A DNA stretch of 55,752 nucleotides from an uncultured Lachnospiraceae bacterium (GTDB lineage Bacteria; Bacillota; Clostridia; Lachnospirales; Lachnospiraceae): NCBI GenBank assembly GCA_910585635.1, contig CAJUFE010000027.1:1-55752 (forward strand). The letters are read 5' to 3'. The notes beneath the pieces were generated by a model. That model did no database searches. It was not told where the DNA came from and saw only the letters and a program-made list of their open reading frames with translations. Every line of letters begins with the position of its first letter. The first letter of the stretch is position 1. Below, one piece after another: positions 1 to 8,816 of the stretch. The translations under genes were made by a program, and so were the position numbers.

Positions 1-151
1 CGCACAGGATATCGTATAAGTCGGCTATTTTGCGACAACCCCATCTCTTATTTGTCCAACGCCCTCCCGCATCTTCCCACCGACAGCGCTCAGGGCGGGT
101 ACCCGAGCGCTATCTCCTCTCGGCCATCTTGGCTATGTAGCCCCGGCATCG

Positions 152-1726
152 CTAAAAGATCTTCAGGCAGGTCCCTACGATGCCCAAAGCAAAGGAACAG
201 AAAAGCGTCAGGTAGATCCCGTACCGGGCGTTCTTTTTCAAGATCTGATAGTAGATCAGCACCACGGAATAGGGCAGGATCCTTGGCAGCACAGAGTTCA
301 GCAGATCGTTGAGCACCAGCTCTTTGCCGGATAGGTCGAAGGTGACCGCCAGGTTCACTTTTACATAATTCGTGATCAATCCAGCTGTCACCATCATCCC
401 CACGATGGTGGATCCCTCCACAAACTTTTGGATGATATCCGTCTTCTGCATCTTTACGATCAGTTTCGTCCCATATCCATAGCCCAGCCTTGTCCCATAA
501 TAACGTACCAGGAAGCAGACGAGCAGGTTGGGCACGATAAATACCACCGGCGCGATCGGGTTCCCGTCGATGGCCAGCCCTGCGGCAAAAGCGCCGGTGA
601 TGGTCACCACCACACCTTTAAAGAACGAGTCACCGAACCCTGCCGTGGGGCCCATGAGCCCTGTCTTCGTGGCCGATATGGCATCCGTGGAGATCGGGCT
701 CCCCAACGCCCGCTGCTCCTCCAGCGCCGCGGTCACCCCCAGGATCAGGTTATGCATCCAGGGATGGGTGTTATAAAATTCCGTATGGCGCAGTACGGCT
801 TCGTTCAGCTCATCGTCCTTATAAAGCTTTTTCAGCACCGGATAGAGCGCGTAGCTGAAGCCGAGGCCCAGATACCGTTCATAATTTAAACAGGACCCAA
901 CGAACATGGAGCGGATGTTCATCTGTGTAAGATCCTTTTTCTCTAATATGCGCCGGACAGCTTGTCCCTCAGCCGCCTCCTCATGAAATGCCTCTTCTTC
1001 CTTGTTCCCCAGCACATAGATCGCCACGGCGACACCTGTGCTCAAGATCGCGATCGATAAGATATCCATGCCCAGATAGGCCGAAAGGACATAGCCTACC
1101 AGCAAAAAGGACCAGAACCGTTTAAGGTCCATCATCTTCAGCAGCATCGCCATACCCATGGCCGGCATGATCCCGCCTGCCACGGACAATCCCTGGCGCA
1201 GCCACTCCGGGAGGCTCTGGTAGAACGCCTCGACCCATCCGCTCCCTAAGTAGATCCCCAGGAAAGAGGACAAAGTCCAGCAGGAGAACATGCACAGCAA
1301 GCACAGCAGCAGGTTCTCATTGACCGCCGATGCCTTCCCTCCCATGATCTGCCGGTCCGCCCGGTGGATGATCAGCAGGTTCACATTGTAATCCAACAAT
1401 AAGATAAATTGGGCAAAAACACCGATGGGATAGGCCAGCGCGATCCCCACTTCCGGGTTCCCGCCGCTGGCGATCGCCAGAACGGTGGACATCATACCGG
1501 CGAACTGTGCGTTGGGAGGCACGCTCCCCCCTACAGGGAACACGCCCATGAACATCATCTCCACGGTCCCCCCCACGATCAGACCCGTCTGCAGATCCCC
1601 CATGAGCAGACCGATGATCGGCCCTGCGAACACCGGGCGGCTGATCTGGATATGGCCATAGCCCAGATTCTCCGTCAGCAGCAGCCCCATCACAACGGCC
1701 AATGATAAAGCGGTCATAAATGACAT
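152..1726 (-). CDS. Mannose-family PTS permease, fused IIC-IID
   Basis: This 524-residue membrane protein joins the two channel subunits of a mannose/fructose/sorbose-class phosphotransferase permease. Residues 1-250 are IIC-like, with hydrophobic helices and the GGTVEMMFMGVFPVGG region typical of IIC. From about residue 265 the sequence becomes IID-like (MNIRSMFVGSCLNYER, then a GPTAGFGDSFF loop and C-terminal helices). In most bacteria IIC and IID are separate genes, so the single reading frame is unusual. It is the last gene of the operon, 15 bp after the IIB stop. It would take sugar across the membrane while IIB phosphorylates it. The exact sugar is not readable from the sequence; the two isomerase genes upstream suggest mannose or a related hexose. 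Confidence 0.9.
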   Translation of the reverse strand: MSFMTALSLAVVMGLLLTENLGYGHIQISRPVFAGPIIGLLMGDLQTGLIVGGTVEMMFMGVFPVGGSVPPNAQFAGMMSTVLAIASGGNPEVGIALAYPIGVFAQFILLLDYNVNLLIIHRADRQIMGGKASAVNENLLLCLLCMFSCWTLSSFLGIYLGSGWVEAFYQSLPEWLRQGLSVAGGIMPAMGMAMLLKMMDLKRFWSFLLVGYVLSAYLGMDILSIAILSTGVAVAIYVLGNKEEEAFHEEAAEGQAVRRILEKKDLTQMNIRSMFVGSCLNYERYLGLGFSYALYPVLKKLYKDDELNEAVLRHTEFYNTHPWMHNLILGVTAALEEQRALGSPISTDAISATKTGLMGPTAGFGDSFFKGVVVTITGAFAAGLAIDGNPIAPVVFIVPNLLVCFLVRYYGTRLGYGYGTKLIVKMQKTDIIQKFVEGSTIVGMMVTAGLITNYVKVNLAVTFDLSGKELVLNDLLNSVLPRILPYSVVLIYYQILKKNARYGIYLTLFCSFALGIVGTCLKIF

Positions 1727-1741
1727 ATCAACCCCTCCTCC

Positions 1742-2212
1742 TTATCTGAAAAGCAACTCCGCAACATCCTTCTTCGGTTCTGTCGGCAATTTCTGGATAT
1801 CACAAGGGATCCCCTCTCCCAAGATCTCCTTTAATGCCTGGATCTCTTCTGCCGACAAGTATACGGTCTTATAGATCTCCTTTTTCCCTGGTTTAAAATG
1901 GACACTCCCGATGTTCAACCGATCGATATGCAGTCCGTCCCGGATCAGCCTCGAAAACGTCACCGGGCTTTTTGCCAAAAGGAACAGCTTTTCCTTTTTT
2001 TCAGCGATCTTTTTGCATGCATCCTCCTCTTTGAACACATAGAGCTTTTTCTTGTTCGGAACGCTCATCTCCAACAGCCCGATCATGAACGCATCCGAAG
2101 CCACAAGATCGTCCACCACCGCGAACGCGTCGAAGTTGATGTTTTTTGCCCATGCGCACGTGATCTGCCCATGGATCAGCCGTTCCTCCACCCTGCTGAA
2201 CACAACTGGCAT
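1742..2212 (-). CDS. PTS mannose/fructose/sorbose family IIB subunit
   Basis: The 156-residue protein has the expected length and N-terminus of a mannose-class EIIB (RVEERLIHGQ). His14 in the IHGQ motif is the likely phosphohistidine that accepts phosphate from IIA and passes it to the incoming sugar. It is cytoplasmic and docks on the IIC-IID permease encoded 15 bp downstream. It lies 38 bp after the IIA gene in the same operon. Function as a IIB is well supported by sequence pattern and context; substrate is inferred only from neighbours. Confidence 0.92.
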   Translation of the reverse strand: MPVVFSRVEERLIHGQITCAWAKNINFDAFAVVDDLVASDAFMIGLLEMSVPNKKKLYVFKEEDACKKIAEKKEKLFLLAKSPVTFSRLIRDGLHIDRLNIGSVHFKPGKKEIYKTVYLSAEEIQALKEILGEGIPCDIQKLPTEPKKDVAELLFR

Positions 2213-2250
2213 AACAGACCTCCTCCTTCTCCCAGGTCCTTATCAGACCC

Positions 2251-2640
2251 TCATCCTACTTTTCCCATATACTGCCGGGCTTCTTCCATCAGATCTTTCA
2301 GGCTCTCTGGCCGATCTGTTCCTGCCACCACCTGCATGCTCAATCCCAATGCAAAGGGAAGGTTCACCCCATAGAGCACATCCGTCCTTTTAAGATCCCT
2401 GCACAGCAGACAAGCCGTCTTAAAAGGAGTCCCTCCCAGCAGATCGCAGAGGACATAGATATGTCCACACCCCTCCATACGGTCCAAGCAGGCTTTTAAC
2501 TGATCGCAAAACGCATCCTCCCCCGCCTCTGGAGGAAGATCCACTGCCTGTATCCGGGCATCCTGCCCTGTCAGCATACCGATCGCCTCCAGCATCCCAC
2601 TGGCAAAAGAGCCGTGGCCTGTAATGATCATCCCACTCAT
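2251..2640 (-). CDS. PTS mannose/fructose/sorbose family IIA subunit
   Basis: A 129-residue EIIA of the mannose class. The start MSGMIITGHGSFA puts the phosphorylatable His at residue 9, as in this family, and the middle holds the conserved DLLGGTPF segment. It takes phosphate from HPr and passes it to IIB. An AGGAGGGG ribosome binding site sits just ahead of the ATG. The 80 bp upstream hold a duplicated stretch that also repeats a purine-rich GGAGG motif. Confidence 0.93.
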   Translation of the reverse strand: MSGMIITGHGSFASGMLEAIGMLTGQDARIQAVDLPPEAGEDAFCDQLKACLDRMEGCGHIYVLCDLLGGTPFKTACLLCRDLKRTDVLYGVNLPFALGLSMQVVAGTDRPESLKDLMEEARQYMGKVG

Positions 2641-2654
2641 CTGATCCCCTCCTG

Positions 2655-2696
2655 CTCACATAACACGGCCCTCCTCGCATAACATGGCCCTCCTGA
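2655..2696. repeat. Two-copy 19-bp direct repeat upstream of the IIA gene
   Basis: The motif CATAACAYGGCCCTCCT occurs twice in tandem between the isomerase gene and the IIA gene. On the minus strand each copy contains a GGAGGGCC block resembling a ribosome binding site, although the true site of the IIA gene lies closer to its ATG. It looks like a small tandem duplication. Confidence 0.6.
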
Positions 2697-2719
2697 GCCT
2701 CCGGACCGATACTCCTGCT

Positions 2720-3718
2720 CTAGCCATCCTCGCGGTCCGGTCTGCCCCAGCCATCTCCGCTCTGTCCTAGCCGTTCTTCATGATCTGGTCTGCCATAGCT
2801 GATCAATACTCTCGCATCCCCTTCTATGCGGACTCCCCGGCAGGCCGCCGGGAGCAGGATCGTATCTGTATAGCCCAGATGATAGCTCTCCTCCTCCCAG
2901 CGGATCTGGCAATCGCCAAGAACGCAGGTCAATATGCGATAACTGCTGTTCCCCCCATATCGCCATATCCCATGGACATCCACGATATCGGCTTGAAATG
3001 GCCCATATCGCACCAGCTTTTTCGGGTGGTGGGTGATCTCTAAGGGCGTATGTCCCACCTGGCATCGCAGCCAAGGCTTCAGGACCGCAAGGCCTTTCTC
3101 CAGATCCAGTCTGCGCCCCCGGCCATGATCATATAAACGGCAGGTGATGCCCCCGAAGCTGCCCACCTCTACCACCAGCATATCTTTTCCGCAGGCATGG
3201 ACCATCCCTGCCGGGATCAGGGCCATATCCCCCGCCTTCACCGGGATACGGATCAGCAGCTCATCAAGCCTCTGCTCTTCGATGGCTTTTTTTATCATCC
3301 CCATATCCTCTGTATCTATCCCGGCGGTTATGGTCGCGCCCTCTTTTGCCTCCACGATATACCAGGCTTCACTTTTTTCCTGGTCGCCCCACAGGACGGC
3401 CCTCTCCTGGTCCGGATGTACCTGGACAGACAGCTCTTCTGCCGCATCCATGAACGCGACCCGCACCAGCTGCTCCCCCGGGACATCCCCCATGATCTGA
3501 TCGCGATGGCTTTTGATCACATCGGTCATGGCCTTCCCATCCCACGGGCCGCCCTCGATCTGATTGACCGACCCCGGATAGGTGCTGACTTCCCGGGAGA
3601 TCCCGATCCCTGCTCCTGCCAGGCCCCGGATGCTCTTTAAGCGTTCTCCGGCCCAGATGCTCTCCCGATAGATCGGCCTTAGCTTTATCGGGCCCATGGC
3701 CCTGTCCTCTCCTGTCAT
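2720..3718 (-). CDS. Class I mannose-6-phosphate isomerase-like protein
   Basis: A 332-residue cupin-fold protein of the type I phosphomannose isomerase family, expected to interconvert mannose-6-phosphate and fructose-6-phosphate. Metal-ligand motifs are visible: QVHPDQE in the middle (Gln, His, Glu) and PAGMVHACG further on (His). The core start PIKLRPIYRESIWAGERL is typical, so an inner ATG at 3694 is possible, but the first ATG overlaps the upstream stop as ATGA, which favours coupled translation from 3718. The last 20 or so residues (Gly, Arg, Asp rich) extend past the family's usual end and fall in short repeated DNA. It is one of two isomerase-like genes in the operon. Confidence 0.85.
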   Translation of the reverse strand: MTGEDRAMGPIKLRPIYRESIWAGERLKSIRGLAGAGIGISREVSTYPGSVNQIEGGPWDGKAMTDVIKSHRDQIMGDVPGEQLVRVAFMDAAEELSVQVHPDQERAVLWGDQEKSEAWYIVEAKEGATITAGIDTEDMGMIKKAIEEQRLDELLIRIPVKAGDMALIPAGMVHACGKDMLVVEVGSFGGITCRLYDHGRGRRLDLEKGLAVLKPWLRCQVGHTPLEITHHPKKLVRYGPFQADIVDVHGIWRYGGNSSYRILTCVLGDCQIRWEEESYHLGYTDTILLPAACRGVRIEGDARVLISYGRPDHEERLGQSGDGWGRPDREDG

Positions 3719-5574
3719 CTTCCTCCTGACCGGGCTTTATACGCCTCGTTCTTATACCGGGTATAGCCGTCCCGCAGGATCGTTTTATGGACCACCACCG
3801 GCTGATACCCCTTGGCTTCGATCACATAGTCCTCGATCGACGCGGGGACCGTCACCACATCCAGGAAATCGGCCGTGTAGGCATACCCCGGATCGGACCG
3901 AGAAAAGACCCGTATCTGCTCCCCGTCCACCACCGTGAGGACCGTGAACTGTCCGTTATTTTTCCCTTCATACCTGCCATGGGTCTTGATCTCGATGCGA
4001 TGGGTCTCATAGTACATAAGATCCGTTTTCCCCACCACATACTCCGTATAGTCTCCAGACTGTTGCAGGCAGATGGGGGCGATCGCCACATTTTCCTCCA
4101 CCCAGGCAGGATCCCGTTCCTTGCGCAGCACCTTCTTTGCATTTTTCATATGGATCGGCCTTAACTTCCCGTCCTTGTCCTTCCGGTTATAATCGTAGAT
4201 CTTATAGGTGTAGGAGCCAATGGTCAGACTGCCCAGCTCCAGGATAAATTGATTCCTCCCCGAGGCATGGACGGTCCCTGCCGGCAGCATGATCTGACGG
4301 CCAGGTATGCTCTCTATGGAATGGATATACTGCTGGTAGTCGACAGCCTCCCCCTCCTTTTCCGCCCGCTCTGCCAGTTGGATGAACTCCTCCGCCCGAC
4401 CCTTAAAACCACAATAGGTCCTGGCTCCATGTCCCGTGGCGATCACATAATACGCTTCATCCTGCCTGCCAAATTCGTCATACTGTTCGATCACAAAGTC
4501 TTCGTCCGGGTGGACCTGGATGGACATGTTCCCGTTACTGTGCCATGTATCGTCATAATTGAAGCGGATCGGAAAATAGCCGTCAAATTCATCTACACAG
4601 TGCTGTCCCATCATCTCCACGCCCTTTTTCTGTACAAATGTGGAAAAGGGGATATCCACCAGCTTTTCTCCCAGATCCACGACGATGCTCACCTCCATCG
4701 GGATAAATTCGAAGATCCAGGCGATATTTTCCGCGATATCCTTCGGGAGCCTGCGCGCCTTCCGGATGAACTCCCCGCCCCAGATGCCTTCCAGGTATAC
4801 CGGCTTAGCCCGGAACGGATACTTGACCAGCCGGTCGACGATCTGTTCCAGATCCTGGGCTCCCATCATCTGGTAGCGCCCCTCCTCATTTCCCAGTAAG
4901 TAAAAGTCCAGGAGGTCTTGTTGGAGCAGCTCTCTGCGCAGCTTCACTTCCACCTCAAAGTCCACAAAATACCCCCTGCGCATCAGGAGCGGGAAGGGGC
5001 GGGGGATGGTATCGCCGATATTGACCACCTTCCCTTCCCTTGCCCGGATGACTGTTACCTTAGGTGTGACATCGATGTACGCCAGCCGGTCCAGATAGGG
5101 CCGCATGGAAGCTGCACAGCTGCCATGCCCATAAACGACCGTCACATCCTGGGACGGCTCTTTGAGCAGTACCGCTGCCTTTTCCTGATCCAGAAAGTCG
5201 TCGATCGTCCCTTTATAAAGCCTCCCGAACAGCAAGACCGGATCCTCCTCCCGGTCCTCCGGGAGGTTTTTCGCTGTCAGGCGGTCGATCTCCTCTTTTG
5301 TTTTATAGATCCTCCTCATATCCACAGACCGGAAGGACAAGCCCATAGCGCTGGCGCAGGTCTCTATGGCATCCAATAAAGCTCCGAACTGCGCTCCTAT
5401 ATAGCCATCCACCCCTATAACGGTCTTTTTCCCAGGGAGCCCACCTGCGTGCAGGATATGGGCTGCGATATCCCCACAGTCCTCCAACACCCGCTGGCAA
5501 AGGCCCTCCGGCAGTTTTATACGGTTTACCGCCCGCATATCATCATACGCTAACGGTTTGAACATAAAGCTCAT
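3715..5574 (-). CDS. Long mannose-6-phosphate isomerase-like protein with extra N-terminal part
   Basis: Starting at the ATG that overlaps the regulator's stop (ATGA at 5571-5574), this is a 619-residue protein, about twice a normal type I isomerase. The C-terminal half has the isomerase metal motifs (SIQVHPDEDF and LPAGTVHASG). The N-terminal 240 residues contain GVDGYIGAQFG and a VVYGHGSCA segment and look like a nucleotide- or phosphosugar-handling module; I recognise the arrangement from PTS-linked isomerases but cannot name the N-terminal reaction. A longer frame begins at 5628, but that extra part would lie inside the regulator gene. It lies between the regulator and the second isomerase with 4-bp overlaps on both sides. 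Confidence 0.8.
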   Translation of the reverse strand: MSFMFKPLAYDDMRAVNRIKLPEGLCQRVLEDCGDIAAHILHAGGLPGKKTVIGVDGYIGAQFGALLDAIETCASAMGLSFRSVDMRRIYKTKEEIDRLTAKNLPEDREEDPVLLFGRLYKGTIDDFLDQEKAAVLLKEPSQDVTVVYGHGSCAASMRPYLDRLAYIDVTPKVTVIRAREGKVVNIGDTIPRPFPLLMRRGYFVDFEVEVKLRRELLQQDLLDFYLLGNEEGRYQMMGAQDLEQIVDRLVKYPFRAKPVYLEGIWGGEFIRKARRLPKDIAENIAWIFEFIPMEVSIVVDLGEKLVDIPFSTFVQKKGVEMMGQHCVDEFDGYFPIRFNYDDTWHSNGNMSIQVHPDEDFVIEQYDEFGRQDEAYYVIATGHGARTYCGFKGRAEEFIQLAERAEKEGEAVDYQQYIHSIESIPGRQIMLPAGTVHASGRNQFILELGSLTIGSYTYKIYDYNRKDKDGKLRPIHMKNAKKVLRKERDPAWVEENVAIAPICLQQSGDYTEYVVGKTDLMYYETHRIEIKTHGRYEGKNNGQFTVLTVVDGEQIRVFSRSDPGYAYTADFLDVVTVPASIEDYVIEAKGYQPVVVHKTILRDGYTRYKNEAYKARSGGR

Positions 5575-6425
5575 GGTCTCTCTTCCCCCTCCTTCTCCAC
5601 ATGGGTGACCCGGATCCTCCGGATGCACTCCTCATAATTTTGGTTCACGTAGATCGCATACAGGATATCGATCATGTTCAGCTGTGAGATCCGGGAAGAC
5701 ATGGCTCCGCTCCGGAAGAAAAGCTCTGTGCTGGCTACATAGATATTGTAGTCGGCCAGCTTTGCTAAGGGGGAGTCCTCGAACCTGGTAATCGCGATGA
5801 TCGGCGTTTGGTTCTCCTTGACGATCTGCGCACATTGGACCATCTCTCTGGTCATGCCGGAATAGCTGATCACGATCGCCACATCTCCCGGCGTGGTATT
5901 CTGGGCATGGATCATCTGGAGATGCCAATCATCACCAAAAAGGCAGTTTTTCTTCACCCGGATAAACTTCAGGTAGGCATCCCTGGCCACCAATAAGGAA
6001 GCGCCCATCCCAAAAAGGACGATGTTATGGGCAAGATCCAGGATCCGGACGCACTTTTTTAAGACCTCCACATCCAAAAGCTTTTGCGATCTGGCCAGTG
6101 AGAGCATATTTTTGTATGTGACCTTTTGCACGATCGTCTCCAGGCTGTCTTCTCTCTGTATCTCCTGCTGATGTTCTTTGTCGGCCTCCCTGCGCACCGC
6201 CAGCTCGCAGAGCAGCGCCTTATGGAACTCCTTGTATCCGTCAAACCCCATCTTCCTGCACAGGCGGATCACCGTGGATGCCGAAGTAAAGGAGCGCTCC
6301 GCCAGCTGTTTTATACTAAGATCCACTGCATCCTCCGGATGCTCCAGCAGAAATTTTAATATCCCCCTCTCCGCGCCGCTGGCGATGGGTCGATACTCTT
6401 CTAATCGGACAAATACATTTTTCAT
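5571..6425 (-). CDS. MurR/RpiR-type transcriptional regulator (HTH + SIS)
   Basis: A 284-residue regulator with an N-terminal RpiR-type helix-turn-helix (residues 1-75, with FTSASTVIRLCRKMGFDGYKEF) and a C-terminal SIS phosphosugar-binding domain (about 125-250, VLFGMGASLLVARDAYLKF and ISYSGMTREM). Such proteins sense phosphosugars and control sugar-use operons. It is the first gene of the PTS/isomerase operon, so it likely controls its own transcript. A GGAGG site lies 7 bp before the ATG and a sigma-A promoter lies just upstream. Confidence 0.9.
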   Translation of the reverse strand: MKNVFVRLEEYRPIASGAERGILKFLLEHPEDAVDLSIKQLAERSFTSASTVIRLCRKMGFDGYKEFHKALLCELAVRREADKEHQQEIQREDSLETIVQKVTYKNMLSLARSQKLLDVEVLKKCVRILDLAHNIVLFGMGASLLVARDAYLKFIRVKKNCLFGDDWHLQMIHAQNTTPGDVAIVISYSGMTREMVQCAQIVKENQTPIIAITRFEDSPLAKLADYNIYVASTELFFRSGAMSSRISQLNMIDILYAIYVNQNYEECIRRIRVTHVEKEGEERP

Positions 6426-6449
6426 CTATTTCCTCCATGAAGTGCTTTC

Positions 6450-6477
6450 ATCATAACATTGTTTTCGTTTTTGTCAA
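6450..6477 (-). promoter_or_regulatory. Sigma-A promoter of the PTS/isomerase operon
   Basis: On the minus strand TTGACA (6472-6477) and TATGAT (6450-6455) are separated by 16 bp. The -10 box lies about 24 bp before the regulator ATG, so the leader is very short. Confidence 0.75.
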
Positions 6478-6711
6478 TATTTCCAGAAGCTCATGACTAT
6501 TTCGTTTCATGTTTTGGTTATTTTGACCCATAGAATCCGCAAGTCCATGATACTTTTTCAATGATCCACCAATAGATCCAGGGTCCTTCTCCCATAGCGC
6601 TGGAGTGTCCCGTCTTTTTACATTATCAGTATACGCTGTCTCGAACAAAAAAAACGGCAGTGCTATCCCGGTGAACGACCCGGTCAGGCACAGCCAAACC
6701 TCTCCATGCGC
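6478..6711. other. Gene-free spacer between the PTS operon promoter and the upstream terminator
   Basis: A minus-strand reading frame of 65 codons (6451-6648) lies here, but it has no ribosome binding site or family resemblance and runs over the promoter. I see no gene in this stretch. Confidence 0.5.
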
Positions 6712-6777
6712 AAAAAGATCCCCCTCTCAAAGAAGGCGCACAGATCCATACCCGGCGCATCCCTTGAGAGGGAGATC
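6712..6777 (-). terminator. Terminator of the ADP-ribosylglycohydrolase-macrodomain gene
   Basis: The arms 6764-6777 and 6717-6730 are a 14-bp inverted repeat with one mismatch (core CCCTCTCAA/TTGAGAGGG). On the minus strand the hairpin is followed at once by five T (6712-6716). The loop of 33 nt is long. It lies 50-110 bp after the stop at 6830. Confidence 0.7.
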
Positions 6778-6829
6778 TACGTTTTTCTATTTTTTATGAC
6801 ATACCGGTCCCTTTGTCGGATCACCTGCC

Positions 6830-8797
6830 CTACCTCCCGGGCATCCCATAAAGATCCGGCGAAGGAAGGCTCTCGGCAGCTTCCAAACGGTCCAGTTCTT
6901 CCCTGTAAGCATCAAAGGTCCGGTCGTCGAACAACACCCATTTGATGACATCAAGCTCCCCTGGATGCTCCGAAACAAATCCTTTTACCGTCCCCACGGC
7001 GATCTTTACCGCCTCTTCCAGCGGGAACTGGTATACACCTGTAGAGATCGACGGGAATGCGATCTTCCTTATCCCCTTTTTCACGGCAAGCTCCAGGCAG
7101 GACCGGTAACAGGAAGCGAGGAGCTCCCGCTCTTTCTTATCCCCGCCTCGCCAGCGGGGGCCCGGGGTATGGATCACATGCTCGCAGGGAAGCTGATATG
7201 CGCTTGTGATCTTCGCCTTCCCGGTCTCACACCCGCTTAAGAGGCGGCACTCCTCCAACAGTCCAGGACCTGCGGCGCGGTGGATCGCCCCGTCCACACC
7301 CCCGCCCCCCAGCAGGCTCGTATTTGCGGCGTTCACGATGGCCTCCACATCATGATCCTTGGTGATATCGCCTTTCACGGCCATAAATCCTGTCTTTGGC
7401 GCTTTCTTAGCCATCCCCTCCTTCCACTGCATATGGATGTATTTCCGCTCCCAATCCGGATCCTGGTAGGGGCTGTACTCGCTCATCTGGCAGCCGTGGC
7501 AGAGGTCGTCGGCCATCTCTAGGATCACATCGGCGATCTCCAGATCCTTCTTCCACTTCTCCTCGATCCGGTCATAGCCTAAAAGTGCGCCTAGGATGTT
7601 CCCGGTGACGGCGCCGGTGGAGTCGCTGTCCCCCTTGTGGTCCACCGCCGCGATCACCCCTTCGGAAAAATCATCCGGATGCCGGAGGGCGCAGTACAGG
7701 GCGATCCCCAGGGTCTCCTCTGCCACCCAGCCTTCCCCGATCTGGTGGATGTTCTCTAAGTCGCTCTGGTCATTTTCCGACAGCCGGATAGCCAGATCGA
7801 TGATAGCGGTCAGCTTCTTTGTATACCCATCTGTACGGAAAAGCTCCGCCACCGTGTCCCTGGCCTCCAGGATGCTCGCTCGGAGCAGCTGATGATGCCC
7901 CGCATCCCTCGAGAGACTGGTCTGTCCCAGACACCTCCGTACACATGGCTCCGCCGTTCCGTCTGGACACCTCAGAGCGTCCCGCGCAACTGCATCGGCC
8001 GTGCCCTGCACAACTGCATCATCTGTACCCTTCACATCTGCGCCAGCCGCGCCCCGTTCCCCCTCCTGGAACACGATCCGATGCAGGATGTGGGTGAGCA
8101 CAGCCGCCGGCATATAGCCCAGGGAATGGCCGTGGGTGATCGCCGCGGTCCTGGCCCCCTCCATATCCAGCTCCCGGATATCCTGGGTATGGATCAAGGC
8201 GACGGGCGCCACCCGCATGATGCCGCCGCAGCCCTTGCTGGCATTTTGCGGCATCTGGATCGGGTCTCCCGGGATCGGGCCATTTTTCTGCTGCTGTTTT
8301 AGGGAGGACATGCAGGTATTTCCCGGCGCCCTCCACGCATAGAGCTGGGGCACGTCGCAGAGCCAGGAGGAGCATTTTCTCTTGGGTCCCCCCAGCAGGC
8401 GGCGGCTTTCCGCAAAAGAGATCTCCTGGGTCCGCAGCCAATCCTGGTAGGCCATGGCTATATAGGTGCTGGGGCCGCTGCCGATCCCCCGCATCTTCCG
8501 CCTGGTCTCCCCTACCAAGATCCCGTTGGCTGTAAAAAGGGTCATCTGGGTGTCATCGGAGATCGATGCCTTCCCGCTCTCTTCATCCAGCACATACTGC
8601 AAGATCCCACCTTCTCCAAACCGGGAAAAGATCTCTTTCTCGGACAGGAACTCCACCGGATAGCCCAGGGCGTCTCCCACTGCGCCCCCAAAAAGACAAC
8701 CGCGTATCTTGTCCAGATAGCGCTCGGATGCCCTGATCTTCTCCTGGGCTCCTCTGACTGCAGCCATGGCCCGCTCTTCTTCTCCCATCATCCTCAT
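6830..8797 (-). CDS. ADP-ribosylglycohydrolase fused to a macrodomain
   Basis: A 655-residue two-domain protein. Residues 30-430 are an ADP-ribosylglycohydrolase (DraG/ARH type), with GDALG (41-45), SDDTQM (80-85) and a late GDSDSTGA motif for the two magnesium ions. Residues 470-640 are a macrodomain of the ADP-ribose or O-acetyl-ADP-ribose type, with IVNAANTSLLGGGGVDGAIH and a later GVYQFP loop. Both domains remove or bind ADP-ribose, so the protein probably reverses ADP-ribosylation of protein, DNA or RNA in the cytoplasm. Between the domains and within the glycohydrolase (about 255-290) is an irregular Ala/Asp/Gly-rich insertion. The start lies 19 bp after the chemoreceptor stop, with which it is likely cotranscribed. 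It ends in its own terminator. Confidence 0.88.
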   Translation of the reverse strand: MRMMGEEERAMAAVRGAQEKIRASERYLDKIRGCLFGGAVGDALGYPVEFLSEKEIFSRFGEGGILQYVLDEESGKASISDDTQMTLFTANGILVGETRRKMRGIGSGPSTYIAMAYQDWLRTQEISFAESRRLLGGPKRKCSSWLCDVPQLYAWRAPGNTCMSSLKQQQKNGPIPGDPIQMPQNASKGCGGIMRVAPVALIHTQDIRELDMEGARTAAITHGHSLGYMPAAVLTHILHRIVFQEGERGAAGADVKGTDDAVVQGTADAVARDALRCPDGTAEPCVRRCLGQTSLSRDAGHHQLLRASILEARDTVAELFRTDGYTKKLTAIIDLAIRLSENDQSDLENIHQIGEGWVAEETLGIALYCALRHPDDFSEGVIAAVDHKGDSDSTGAVTGNILGALLGYDRIEEKWKKDLEIADVILEMADDLCHGCQMSEYSPYQDPDWERKYIHMQWKEGMAKKAPKTGFMAVKGDITKDHDVEAIVNAANTSLLGGGGVDGAIHRAAGPGLLEECRLLSGCETGKAKITSAYQLPCEHVIHTPGPRWRGGDKKERELLASCYRSCLELAVKKGIRKIAFPSISTGVYQFPLEEAVKIAVGTVKGFVSEHPGELDVIKWVLFDDRTFDAYREELDRLEAAESLPSPDLYGMPGR

Positions 8798-8816
8798 TTA
8801 GATCTATCCCTTCCTT

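Noticed and set aside
86..110. Inverted repeat GCGCTC/GAGCGC after the PTS operon as terminator
   Set aside because: Stem of only 6 bp with no T-tract on either strand.
428..889. Plus-strand open frame of 153 codons
   Set aside because: It is antisense to the PTS IIC-IID gene and has no ribosome site or family resemblance.
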